From Myxococcus landrumus (GTDB lineage Bacteria > Myxococcota > Myxococcia > Myxococcales > Myxococcaceae), in assembly GCF_017301635.1 (NCBI RefSeq), contig NZ_CP071091.1, positions 10,098,501 through 10,162,500 on the forward strand: 64,000 nucleotides of DNA. The letters are read 5' to 3'. The position numbers were made by a program, and so were the translations under genes. This document shows positions 8,418 to 16,258 of the stretch, one piece after another (position 1 is the first letter of the stretch; each line of letters starts with the position of its first letter). Under the pieces are notes generated by a model, which saw nothing but the letters and a program-made list of their open reading frames with translations, made no database searches and was not told the DNA's origin.

Positions 8418-9566
8418 TCAGCGGCTGCCCGCCGTGGCGGCACCCGGACCGGCGCCGGGCGCGGCGTCGGGGGACTTCACCTTCACGGCCATTCCGTCGC
8501 GCAGGGCCTGAAGCGACGAGACGGCCACCCGGTCGCCCTGCTTCAGTCCGCTCTCGATGACGTAGGCCATCTCTCCCAGCGTGCCCAGGGTGATGGGGCG
8601 GCGCTCCACCACCGTCTTGCCTTCCTTCTCCTGCACCACCATGGCGAAGGGCTGGCCGCTCAGGCGCACCACCGCGAGCGCGGGCAACTGCAGCGCGTCC
8701 CGCTTGGAGTAGACGATGCGCGCGCGCACCAGCTCACTGGGGCGCAGGCCCACCGTGTTCTGGAAGGCCGCCTTCACCTCCACCAGCTGCGTGCGCGGGT
8801 CGGCCTGCGGCGCGACGAAGAACAGGGGGCTGGTGAGCAGCACCTGGCCTCGCGAGTCCAGCACCTCCAGCACCGTGTCTGGCTTGAGCGAGCGGGCCCG
8901 CTCCGACGGCAGCGACACGCTGACCTCCAGCACGTCCGCCTGCGCGATGGTGGTCAACGGCGTGGTGGCGCCCACGAAGTCACCCAGGCGCACCAGCACG
9001 TCGCCCACCGTGCCCGCGAAGGGCGCGCGCACGGCGTGGAACTGGAGCTGCACCTGGCGCTGGGCCACCTGCGCCGCGGCGGACCGGGCGGCGGCCTCGG
9101 AGGCCTCCAACTGCGCGCGCCCCTGCTCCATCTCCTGCGCGCTGGCGAGGCCCTCCTTGTAGAGCGCCTCCGTGCGCGCGAAGGTGCGGCGCGCCAGCTC
9201 CTTGTTCACGTCGGCCGAGCTCTGCTGGGCCTGGGCGCTGTCGAGCGCGGCGGTCTCCGTGCGCGAGTCGACCTCCAAGAGCGTCGCCCCGGCCTCCACC
9301 TTCTGGCCGGGCTTCACGTGGATGCGCCGCACGTAGCCGGCCACCTGCGGAAGCACCGTGATGTTCTGCCGCGACAGGAGCGAGCCCAGGTACTCGCTCG
9401 TGTCCCGCACCTCGCTGGGGGTCAGCGTCAGCACCTGCACCTCGCGCGGCGGAGGGGCCGCGGGCGGAGGCGGCTTGCCCCCGCACCCCGCGGCCACCAG
9501 CAGGGCGGTACTCCACAACGTCATCTTCAGCGCCGTCAGGGGGCGCACCCGCTTCACCAGTCGCAC
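8418..9566 (-). CDS. Efflux periplasmic adaptor (membrane fusion) lipoprotein
   Basis: 382 residues, GTG start at 9566, overlapping the end of the outer-membrane-factor gene by 13 bases. An alternative ATG 14 codons further on begins directly at the signal peptide. Lipobox LLVAAGC predicts a lipid-anchored protein on the periplasmic face of the inner membrane. After a Pro-rich linker come a biotinyl-lipoyl-like half (VAGYVRRIHVKPGQKVEAG), an Ala/Gln-rich alpha-hairpin (about 90-160) and a beta-barrel domain. It joins the pump to the outer-membrane channel. HlyD/MexA family membership is clear. Confidence 0.93.
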   Translation of the reverse strand: MRLVKRVRPLTALKMTLWSTALLVAAGCGGKPPPPAAPPPREVQVLTLTPSEVRDTSEYLGSLLSRQNITVLPQVAGYVRRIHVKPGQKVEAGATLLEVDSRTETAALDSAQAQQSSADVNKELARRTFARTEALYKEGLASAQEMEQGRAQLEASEAAARSAAAQVAQRQVQLQFHAVRAPFAGTVGDVLVRLGDFVGATTPLTTIAQADVLEVSVSLPSERARSLKPDTVLEVLDSRGQVLLTSPLFFVAPQADPRTQLVEVKAAFQNTVGLRPSELVRARIVYSKRDALQLPALAVVRLSGQPFAMVVQEKEGKTVVERRPITLGTLGEMAYVIESGLKQGDRVAVSSLQALRDGMAVKVKSPDAAPGAGPGAATAGSR

Positions 9567-10930
9567 CGGGCCTCCGTCAAGAATGCGTCCAGGCGCGCCT
9601 GGACAAGCTCGAATTCGCGCAGCGCCAGCGTCAACTCCGCCTGGCGCAGGGCCGCTCCGCTCTGCACCAGCTCCAGGCTGCTGCCACGGCCCACTTCAAA
9701 GGAACGCCGGGTGAGCCGGTCCGTCCGGTCCGCGAGCTCGCGCGACTCGGACGCCGTCTTCACCAGGGCTTGTGCCACGTCGATGCCGCGCCGGGCCTGC
9801 TCCACCTCGACGGCCGCGTCGCGGCGGTTGCTCTCCAGCGTCTGCTCCGCCTGCTTCTCGACTCCCTCGCGCTCCCGCACCAGTCCCCCGCGCAGGCCGC
9901 CCTCCCAGATGGGGACGGACAGCACCGCCGCGATGCTCCAGGACGAGAAGCGGCCGAAGTCCGGGTCCGTCGTCACGCCCTGCAAGTTGCTCGTCAGGCC
10001 CAGCGTGGGCAGGTAGCCCGCGGAGGCCTGCCGCCGGCTGTCGCGCGAGGCGTCCACCTGCGCGCGCGCGGACACCAGGTCCGGACGGGACTCCAGGTCC
10101 TCCAGCGGCGTGCACGCCTTGCGCGCATCCTCCATCAGCCCGTTCAGGTTGAAGGACGCTTCCACGCCCACCGCGTGGCCGAAGCCCAGGGCGATGCCCA
10201 GCGCCTCGCGGGCCCGGCGCAGTTGCTCGTCACCCGCGACGAGCGCGCTGCGCGCCAGCGCCACATCCTGGTTCACCCGCACCACGTCGAGCTGGTTGCT
10301 GGCACCCAGGTCGAACGAGCGCGTGGTCAACGCGGAGCGCTCCAGCGCCTGGAGCAGGCCCACGCGGTTGAGCTCCGCGGCACGCTCGGCCGCGACGGTG
10401 GCCACCAGCGAGCGCGCCAGGCCCAGCGTGAGCCGGCGGCGCATGTCCTGGAGGCTTGCCACCGCGCCGCGCTCGGAGGCGGCGTTCGACGACAGGTTCC
10501 GCCACGCGCTCACATCCACCAGGGACTGGCTCAAGGACGCGGTGACAGTCCCAACCACGGGCGTGGTGGGCTTGCGTCCATCCAGCGCGGGCGTGGCGAA
10601 CACGCCCACCGGGGTGTCCGAGTTGAGCAGGTCATGCGCGGCGCTCGCGGAGGCGCGGGCGTTGGGAAGGAGCGCGGCCAGGGCCTGACGCCAGCGACCC
10701 TCGGCGCGCTGGACGCCTGCTTCCGCGGTCCGCAGGTTCGTGGAGCGCTCCCGGACCAGGGCCAGCGCCTGCTCCCAGGTGCCTACCTGCTGTGTTGCGG
10801 GCGGGACTGGGGCAAGCATGGGGTCCTCCACCTTCGTCTGGAACGGCACGGGGGGAGGAACAGGAGCACTCGACGCGGGCGGGGTCGAGCTCGCGACGAG
10901 CGCCAAGAGGAGGACGGTGGGGGCGGACAT
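9554..10930 (-). CDS. TolC/OprM-type outer membrane efflux protein
   Basis: 458 residues. ATG at 10930 starts a signal peptide (MSAPTVLLLALVASSTPPASS). The body is the duplicated outer-membrane-factor repeat, Ala/Arg/Glu-rich long helices with conserved TWEQALALVRERSTNLRTAE near the start and the second repeat beginning near the ARKACTPLEDLESRPDL block. It is the first gene of the efflux operon; a promoter lies about 70 bases upstream in the divergent region shared with marR. It forms the trimeric exit duct. Confidence 0.9.
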   Translation of the reverse strand: MSAPTVLLLALVASSTPPASSAPVPPPVPFQTKVEDPMLAPVPPATQQVGTWEQALALVRERSTNLRTAEAGVQRAEGRWRQALAALLPNARASASAAHDLLNSDTPVGVFATPALDGRKPTTPVVGTVTASLSQSLVDVSAWRNLSSNAASERGAVASLQDMRRRLTLGLARSLVATVAAERAAELNRVGLLQALERSALTTRSFDLGASNQLDVVRVNQDVALARSALVAGDEQLRRAREALGIALGFGHAVGVEASFNLNGLMEDARKACTPLEDLESRPDLVSARAQVDASRDSRRQASAGYLPTLGLTSNLQGVTTDPDFGRFSSWSIAAVLSVPIWEGGLRGGLVREREGVEKQAEQTLESNRRDAAVEVEQARRGIDVAQALVKTASESRELADRTDRLTRRSFEVGRGSSLELVQSGAALRQAELTLALREFELVQARLDAFLTEARCDW

Positions 10931-10998
10931 ACCAAGGGGCCAGGCAAGGTTGACGACAGGTGTGGATCGACTCCCCCCAACAGCCAACCGCGCAGCCG

Positions 10999-11027
10999 AT
11001 GTAATTGACAACCATTGTAGGCGACAA
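10999..11027 (-). promoter_or_regulatory. Promoter of the efflux operon
   Basis: On the minus strand TTGTCG (+ strand 11022-11027) and TTACAT (10999-11004) are separated by exactly 17 bases. Transcription would begin near 10992, leaving about 60 bases of leader before the ATG at 10930. Confidence 0.55.
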
Positions 11028-11033
11028 CTATTT
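11005..11033 (+). promoter_or_regulatory. Candidate marR promoter with overlapping MarR operator
   Basis: TTGACA (11005-11010) is followed after 17 bases by CTATTT (11028-11033). This promoter lies inside the opposing promoter. The same span carries alternating ACAA/TTGT arms (ACAA 11008-11011, TTGT 11015-11018, ACAA 11024-11027), a plausible MarR dimer site covering both promoters. The GGAGG of marR at 11035-11039 would be almost at the start point, so the +1 may lie elsewhere. Confidence 0.4.
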
Positions 11034-11044
11034 CGGAGGCCGAG

Positions 11045-11545
11045 ATGACTTTCGCGGAGCAACTGGCCTCGCTGCGTCGCACCGTCCGCCGCCACCTGAC
11101 CGAGAAGCTCGGGACGCGGACAAACCGGCCATTCAGCCAACTGCTGGCGCTGAAGGTCATTTCCGAGGGAGTGAGCCGGCAGGCGGCGCTCGCGGAGCGG
11201 TTGATGGTGGATGCGCCCGCGGCGAGCCGGCTGGTGGATCGCCTGGAAGAGGATGGGATGGTGGTGCGGCGCGCGGGCGTGGACCGGCGGTGCTTCCGCC
11301 TGGAGCTGACGGCCGAGGGTGCGCGAGAGCTGGGTTTGTTGATGGCCGCGCTGCGGGAGCAGGACGGCGAGCTGGGAGAGTTCCTCCCCGAGCCGGAGCT
11401 GATGGAGCTCAAGCGGCTGATGCAGAAACTGCAGGCCGGGCTGGCCATGCGCGCTGGGGGCCCCGGGTGTTCCTCGGCGGACACTTGTGGGCCGGCGCTG
11501 GGGCTCGAGCCCGAGAACGACGAGGGGCCCGGCTCCCGGAAGTGA
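11045..11545 (+). CDS. MarR family transcriptional regulator
   Basis: 166 residues with GGAGG five bases before the ATG. The winged helix-turn-helix spans about residues 30-100: recognition region SRQAALAERLMVDAPAASRLVDRLEEDGMV followed by the wing VRRAGVDRRCFRLELTAEG, the DxRxxxLxLT signature of MarR. It is divergent from the three-gene RND efflux operon, the usual arrangement for a repressor released by a pump substrate. The C-terminal tail is Gly/Cys-rich and not conserved in the family. It most likely represses the operon and itself. Confidence 0.9.
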   Translation: MTFAEQLASLRRTVRRHLTEKLGTRTNRPFSQLLALKVISEGVSRQAALAERLMVDAPAASRLVDRLEEDGMVVRRAGVDRRCFRLELTAEGARELGLLMAALREQDGELGEFLPEPELMELKRLMQKLQAGLAMRAGGPGCSSADTCGPALGLEPENDEGPGSRK

Positions 11546-11564
11546 TTCCGGAAGGCCGAGCCCC
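11524..11564. terminator. Long hairpin at end of marR
   Basis: GGGG (11524) pairs with CCCC (11561-11564), and CCGGAA (11536-11541) with TTCCGG (11546-11551) over a GTGA loop, giving a long, partly mismatched stem overlapping the marR stop codon. It stands between convergent genes and could serve both, though neither side has a T-run. Confidence 0.4.
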
Positions 11565-11590
11565 AGGCTCGTCACGCTGAGGTGTCTGCG

Positions 11591-12610
11591 TCAGGCCTGC
11601 TGCGCGGGCTTGGCCTCGGCGTCAGCGGTGGCCTCGGGGGCCGGAGCCTCCGGGGCGGCGGCCTGCGTCTCGGACTCGGCCCGCACGCGGATGGTCTCCT
11701 CGGTGCGCTGGTCGCTGGCGGCCATCTCCTCCGGGGTGAGCTCGGTGCGGTCGGCCAGGATGCCGGACTTCTTCTCCAGGTCCTTGATGGCGCGGCGCAT
11801 GAGGTCGCGCTCCAGCAGGGTCCGGTTCAGGCGCTTCTCCAGCGCCTTGTACTTGTCCTTCATCAGGTCCAGGTCGCCCTTGGTCGCGGCGTAGACGCGC
11901 TGCTGCGTATCCGCGCGGCCCTTGATCCGCCGCACTTCCTTCTCCAGGTCCGCGGCACGCGAGCGGTCCTTGGCGGCGGCCTGCTCCAGCCGGTCCATCT
12001 TCTCGCGGTCCGCCTCGCTCAGCTCGCGGATGACGCGGCGGGGCGTGCGGTCCTCGCGCGGGGCCTCGGCCACGGGGGCCACGGGCGCGGCGGCGACCAC
12101 GGCCTCACCCTCCTGGGTAGGGGCGGCGGCGGGCTGCGGGGCGGCGGCGGCGGGCGCCGGGGTGGGAGCGGGAGCCTGCGGCTCGCGGCGGCGGCCACGG
12201 CCCTCGGACTCGGTCTTCAGGCGCTGGTTCTCCGTGAGCACCTGCGCCAGCTCCAGGCGGGTCTGCTCGAGCTGGATGGACGCGTTGCGCTCCACCTCGG
12301 CGCGCGCCTTGGCCAGGTCCTGGGAGCCCTTGTCGGACTCCTTCGCCTCGAAAATCTTGCGCTTGGCCTGCTTGAGCTGCTCCTTCACCTCGTGGAGCTG
12401 CCCACGCTGCTCATCCAGCTCCTTCTGCTTCCGTTGCAGCTCACCTTCCGCCTTCGCGCGCGCGGCCTTGTGGTCGGCTTCCAGGTCGCCACGGGGCGCA
12501 TTGGAGGACGAAGAGGAGGAGGGGAGGGCGGCCTGCTTCGGGCCCCCGAAGAGATTGAAATACAGAGAGATGGCGAGCCCGACTGCCAGGGCGATGACCA
12601 GGACCAACAC
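11591..12610 (-). CDS. Membrane-anchored coiled-coil protein, function unknown
   Basis: 339 residues, GTG start with GGAGG eight bases upstream. One N-terminal membrane helix (VLVIALAVGLAISLYFNLF) is followed by two long charged coiled coils, about residues 45-135 and 205-285. They are divided by an Ala/Pro-rich linker (about 140-190), and the tail is also Ala/Pro/Glu-rich. The protein should be anchored in the inner membrane, like a scaffold or spacer. I recognise no catalytic domain. It is probably monocistronic. Confidence 0.8.
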   Translation of the reverse strand: MLVLVIALAVGLAISLYFNLFGGPKQAALPSSSSSSNAPRGDLEADHKAARAKAEGELQRKQKELDEQRGQLHEVKEQLKQAKRKIFEAKESDKGSQDLAKARAEVERNASIQLEQTRLELAQVLTENQRLKTESEGRGRRREPQAPAPTPAPAAAAPQPAAAPTQEGEAVVAAAPVAPVAEAPREDRTPRRVIRELSEADREKMDRLEQAAAKDRSRAADLEKEVRRIKGRADTQQRVYAATKGDLDLMKDKYKALEKRLNRTLLERDLMRRAIKDLEKKSGILADRTELTPEEMAASDQRTEETIRVRAESETQAAAPEAPAPEATADAEAKPAQQA

Positions 12611-12850
12611 GGGACGACCTCCACGGGAGGGATCTGCAAAAAGCGGGGCAGCCTAACGCCCAGCACAGGCCCGTCAAGGGTGGGCCTGCGCTATCCCCGG
12701 GTTTGGCGCCTCCATGCCCTGTTCCCGCGCCGGGTGCACGCTGGAAATCCACACCCCCACGGGGAGGAGGCAATCAGTCGGGGACTTCCCCGCTCCGCCG
12801 GGAGCCGCGATGCTGCGCCGCCCCGAGCCCCCCTGGAGCACACTCGTCGC

Positions 12851-13669
12851 ATGGCCCACCTGGAGCTGAGACCCAAGCTGCGCGTGTCGAGCTTCCGCAA
12901 GCTGGCGGTGGGGAGCTGGGAGACGGCCTATGACCCCACCGTCTACGGGACGCTGACGGTGCGGATGGACCGCGCGCTGGCCTACATGGAGGCCTTCCGG
13001 CGGAGCACGGGGCTGGAGCTGACGGTGACGCACCTGGTGCTCAAGGCCCTGGCCGAGGCGCTGCGCCGCTGCCCCGACGCCAACGCGGTGCTGCGCTTCC
13101 ATCGCATCTACCTGCGCCAGCGCATCACCGTGTCCGCGCTGCTGAGGACGGAAGGGGGGCCGGAAACGTGGGCGCCCGTGAGGGTGGAGGACGCGGACCA
13201 GAAGGGGCTGCGCGACATCGTCCAGGCGCTGGAGGCGGCGCGCGGGGAGCCGGGGACGCGGCGCTGGCTCGAGTGGATTCCCACGCCGCTGATGGGGCTG
13301 TTCACCCGGTGCGTGTCGTTCCTGGCGGTGACGCTCAACCTGGACCTGGGCCGCTTCGGGCTGCCGAGGGATGCGTTTGGCGCGGCCATCGTCACGGACG
13401 TGGGCGCGCTGGGGCTGGATTCGGCCTACCTGCCGTTGGTGCCCTTCACGCGGGTGCCGGTGTTCCTGGCGCCCGGCGCCGTGCGCGACACGCCGGTGGT
13501 GGAGGGAGGGCGGGTGGTGGTGGGGAAGGTGATGAGCCTCAACGCGTCCATCGACCACCGCTTCATCGACGGCTTCCACGCGGGCGTGCTGGCCACCGCG
13601 TTGAAGGAGATGTTGGAGGACCCCGAAGCCGCGTTCGGTCCACCCGATGCGGCGGCCTCGGGGCGCTGA
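12851..13669 (+). CDS. Stand-alone 2-oxoacid dehydrogenase E2-type acyltransferase domain
   Basis: 272 residues. It matches only the catalytic domain of dihydrolipoamide acyltransferases (E2). The region TVTHLVLKALAEALRRCPDAN, the AFGAAIVTDVGALGLDSAY block and the active-site motif DHRFIDGF (HxxxDG) are present. The lipoyl and peripheral-subunit-binding domains that precede this domain in true E2 enzymes are absent, and no E1 or E3 gene is near. It may be an acetyl/acyltransferase of the chloramphenicol-acetyltransferase fold acting on an unknown acceptor. The ATG at 12851 has only a weak ribosome site. Confidence 0.8.
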   Translation: MAHLELRPKLRVSSFRKLAVGSWETAYDPTVYGTLTVRMDRALAYMEAFRRSTGLELTVTHLVLKALAEALRRCPDANAVLRFHRIYLRQRITVSALLRTEGGPETWAPVRVEDADQKGLRDIVQALEAARGEPGTRRWLEWIPTPLMGLFTRCVSFLAVTLNLDLGRFGLPRDAFGAAIVTDVGALGLDSAYLPLVPFTRVPVFLAPGAVRDTPVVEGGRVVVGKVMSLNASIDHRFIDGFHAGVLATALKEMLEDPEAAFGPPDAAASGR

Positions 13670-13692
13670 CGCGGGAGGACGGACCTCCCGCG
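13670..13692. terminator. Hairpin between convergent genes
   Basis: CGCGGGAGG (13670-13678) pairs perfectly with CCTCCCGCG (13684-13692) over ACGGA. It lies between the convergent stops at 13669 and 13706 and probably ends both transcripts, although T-runs are missing. Confidence 0.5.
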
Positions 13693-13705
13693 CCACCGCG
13701 TTGCA

Positions 13706-14683
13706 TCAGTAGGCGTATTCCCAACCGCCGCGCGACCTGGAGCCTCCGGTGCTCGCCCTCATGCCGCGCAGCCGGCGCACGCGCTCCGGGATGGGCGGGT
13801 GGGTGGCGAACAGGGACATGACGCCGCCGCGGTGCAGCGGGTTGACGATGAACAGGTGCGAGGTCGCCGGGGCCCTGTCGTAGGGCACCAGCTCCGCGCC
13901 ACGCTCCAGCTTCAGCAGCGCATCCGCCAGGGCATCCGGGTCACCGGTCAGCTCCGCGCCCGTCGCGTCCGCGCCGTACTCGCGCGAGCGGCTCACGGCG
14001 AGCTGCAACAGCGTGGCGGCGATGGGCGCCACCAGCAGCAGGCCCAGGTTGGCGAGCGCGTTGCCGAGGCCCCCTTCCTCGTCGTCGCTCCGGCTGAGCA
14101 TGGAGCCGCCGAACCAGAAGAGCATCTGCGCCGCGTAGCTGATGATGCCGGCCAGGGTGGCCGCCACCGTGCCGATGAGCGTGTCGCGGTTGCGCACGTG
14201 CCCGATTTCATGCGCGAGCACTCCCTCGAGCTCCCGCTTGTCGAGAATCTGCAGGAGGCCGGACGTCACCGCGACGGCGGCGTGCTTGGGGCTGCGGCCC
14301 GTGGCGAACGCATTGGGCGCGGCGGTGGGGAGGATGTAGACCTTGGGCTTGGGCATGCCCGCGCGCGCGGCCAGCCGCTCCACCATCTGGTGCAGCCAGG
14401 GCGCCTGCTCGTAGGGGAGCGGCTTCGCGCCGTGGATGGCCAGCGCAATCTTGTCGCTGAACCAATACGAGCCGAAGTTCATCACCACGGCGAAGAAGCC
14501 GGCGAACATCAACCCCTGTGCGCCGCCCAGCCGCTGGCCAATGACGAGCACCAGCGCGGTGAGGCCCGCGAGCAGCACCGTCGTCTTGAGGGCGTTGCCC
14601 AGGCGGTGCCACCCACCGCCGCTGTGCAGCGCCGGACGTCCGCCGTCGTTCCGGGAAGTGTCGTGGGTGCCAGGGTAAGCCAT
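13706..14683 (-). CDS. htpX: Membrane zinc metalloprotease HtpX
   Basis: 325 residues, close to the usual 290-330. Two N-terminal membrane helices (about 30-75) precede the M48 peptidase domain with the zinc motif HEIGH in GVLAHEIGHVRNRD and the upstream block NAFATGRSP. Two more membrane segments follow (AATLAGIISYAAQMLFW and the region after LGNALANLGLL), and then the third zinc-ligand region SREYGADATGAEL. HtpX degrades misfolded inner-membrane proteins under envelope stress. A Ser/Arg/Gly-rich tail ends the protein. Confidence 0.95.
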   Translation of the reverse strand: MAYPGTHDTSRNDGGRPALHSGGGWHRLGNALKTTVLLAGLTALVLVIGQRLGGAQGLMFAGFFAVVMNFGSYWFSDKIALAIHGAKPLPYEQAPWLHQMVERLAARAGMPKPKVYILPTAAPNAFATGRSPKHAAVAVTSGLLQILDKRELEGVLAHEIGHVRNRDTLIGTVAATLAGIISYAAQMLFWFGGSMLSRSDDEEGGLGNALANLGLLLVAPIAATLLQLAVSRSREYGADATGAELTGDPDALADALLKLERGAELVPYDRAPATSHLFIVNPLHRGGVMSLFATHPPIPERVRRLRGMRASTGGSRSRGGWEYAY

Positions 14684-14720
14684 GTCGTCTCGTTCCTTTC
14701 AGCCGCTCAGGGGCTTCAGA

Positions 14721-14748
14721 AACGTAAACAGGGAGGCGGGCTCGTCAA
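14721..14748 (-). promoter_or_regulatory. Candidate htpX promoter
   Basis: On the minus strand TTGACG (14743-14748) and TACGTT (14721-14726) are 16 bases apart. The start point would fall about 30 bases before the htpX ATG. Confidence 0.45.
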
Positions 14749-14762
14749 TGAAAGCCCCCCAG

Positions 14763-14792
14763 GGGCTCCATGAATCCAAGGGGTTGGAGCCC
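14763..14792 (-). terminator. Hairpin after the HTTM gene
   Basis: GGGCTCCA (14763-14770) pairs with TGGAGCCC (14785-14792). It lies 41 bases past the HTTM stop, where the imelysin-HTTM transcript should end. Confidence 0.4.
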
Positions 14793-14833
14793 TGCCTGGT
14801 GCCCATGCGGGCAGGCGTCGTGTGAGGTGCAGC

Positions 14834-16258
14834 TCAGTGCGCCTGCGCGCGCAGGGTGGGGCGCAGCCGGATGGGAGGCGAGTCGGGCGCGGGAAGAATC
14901 CACGCCTTCGCGCCCAGGCCATCCACCTCGCGAGCCAGGTCCACGTCCGGGTCCACGAGCAATTGCGCGGCGCGCCCGTTCAAGGACACGCGTGCGTCCG
15001 CGCGCACCTGGACAGGGCCCAGTCCTCGCGCCTCGAAGTCACGGGCGATGTGTCGCGCGAGCTGGAGGATGAGGTCCGGCTGAACGGACATCTCCCGCTC
15101 TTGAAGTCGCGTGAGGTACTCGCCCGGAGAGACGTGCCACTCGCGCCCCGTGGCCGACTGGATGACGATGAACGTCACGCTGCCATTCTTCTCCCGCGCC
15201 ATCACCCGCCAGGAGAAGCGCATGCCCTGCTCGTGCCAGAGCACGTTGCCGCCATACAGGTGCGTGCGCAGCGGCATCGCCACCTGGAGGACCGCGTAGG
15301 CCAGTGCCACGCCCAGCGCGGCCTGGCCTTTCCATCCGGGGACGCGCATCGCGGAAGGCGCGGGCACTTGCTCGACGCTCCCCGCGCGTGGCCCACCCCG
15401 CAGACGTGCGCCCAGTCGGCGCGGCCAGGATGAATCGAAGAAGACGAGCGCCGCCGTCACCATGATGAACGGGAACATCCCGATGGGGAACAGCATGGAC
15501 GTGGCGGCATGGAAGCCCACCACCACGACGTACGCGTAGGGGCGCAGCCGGCGCGAGAGCAGGAACGCGGCGATGGTGGTGTCGAAGAGGAAGCCCGACC
15601 AGGCCGCGGCGTAGGCCACCCAGCGCTCCTCGAGCAGCGGGCCCACGAAGGGCATGCTCGTGCGGGCGGCCAGCCAGATGTTGAGCGGCTGCGCGTGGAT
15701 GAGCCAGTCGGTGGTGAGCTTCGCCAGGCCCGCGAACACGTAGACGACGGTGACCTGGAAGCGCAGCAGCAGCGTGCACCACGCGGGCAACGTCTCGCTT
15801 CGCAGCCCGGGCTTGCGCCACGCGTCGATGGAGAACGCGCGGTGCGCGGGCACGAAGATGAGCAGTCCGAGCAGCAGGCTCACCAGGTAGTAGTGGTTCA
15901 GGTAGTTGCTGACGTCGACGAGCTGGACGTACGAGAAGGCGACGAAGAGCAGCACCGTCGTCGCCCGGTAGAACAGCCCCGCCGTCAGGCACACGCCCAG
16001 CACGCCGAGCGCGGCGAACACCGCGTGCATCCACGGCGCGGGCAGCGCGGGCACCCAGTCGAAGCCCCAGTAGGTGAAGTGGAAGCGGGGGCGGGTGAAC
16101 AGCACGTCCACCCAGCCGTAGGCCAGGAAGCGGATGGACGAGACGGTGATGAGCAGCCCGAGCGCCATCCGGAACGCCACCAGCGCCGCGATGTCGCGCG
16201 GCGCGAGGAGCAGCCTCCAGAGGCGTTCGAGACGGGACGCCCGGACTGGCTCAGTCAT
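14834..16258 (-). CDS. HTTM-domain (vitamin K-dependent gamma-carboxylase-like) membrane protein
   Basis: 474 residues. The N-terminal two thirds are hydrophobic with about seven to eight membrane helices. They carry HTTM hallmarks: DVSNYLNHYYLVSLLLGL and the lysine-bearing block VFAGLAKLTTDWL. A soluble C-terminal part (about 320-474) follows. HTTM proteins are bacterial relatives of the enzyme that carboxylates glutamates in clotting factors; their bacterial substrates are mostly unknown. The start overlaps the imelysin stop by 8 bases, so the two are translationally coupled. A role in modifying or assembling the imelysin lipoprotein is inference. Confidence 0.85.
   Translation of the reverse strand: MTEPVRASRLERLWRLLLAPRDIAALVAFRMALGLLITVSSIRFLAYGWVDVLFTRPRFHFTYWGFDWVPALPAPWMHAVFAALGVLGVCLTAGLFYRATTVLLFVAFSYVQLVDVSNYLNHYYLVSLLLGLLIFVPAHRAFSIDAWRKPGLRSETLPAWCTLLLRFQVTVVYVFAGLAKLTTDWLIHAQPLNIWLAARTSMPFVGPLLEERWVAYAAAWSGFLFDTTIAAFLLSRRLRPYAYVVVVGFHAATSMLFPIGMFPFIMVTAALVFFDSSWPRRLGARLRGGPRAGSVEQVPAPSAMRVPGWKGQAALGVALAYAVLQVAMPLRTHLYGGNVLWHEQGMRFSWRVMAREKNGSVTFIVIQSATGREWHVSPGEYLTRLQEREMSVQPDLILQLARHIARDFEARGLGPVQVRADARVSLNGRAAQLLVDPDVDLAREVDGLGAKAWILPAPDSPPIRLRPTLRAQAH

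Noticed and set aside
5172..10016. Long plus-strand open frames opposite the RND operon (682 and 917 codons)
   Set aside because: They mirror real genes, are His/Arg/Glu-rich without domains and cover the gene boundaries of the opposite strand, as G+C-rich shadows do.
12666..12688. CAGGCCC/GGGCCTG inverted repeat between divergent genes
   Set aside because: Lies upstream of both genes and no known motif fits; such short GC repeats occur often by chance here.
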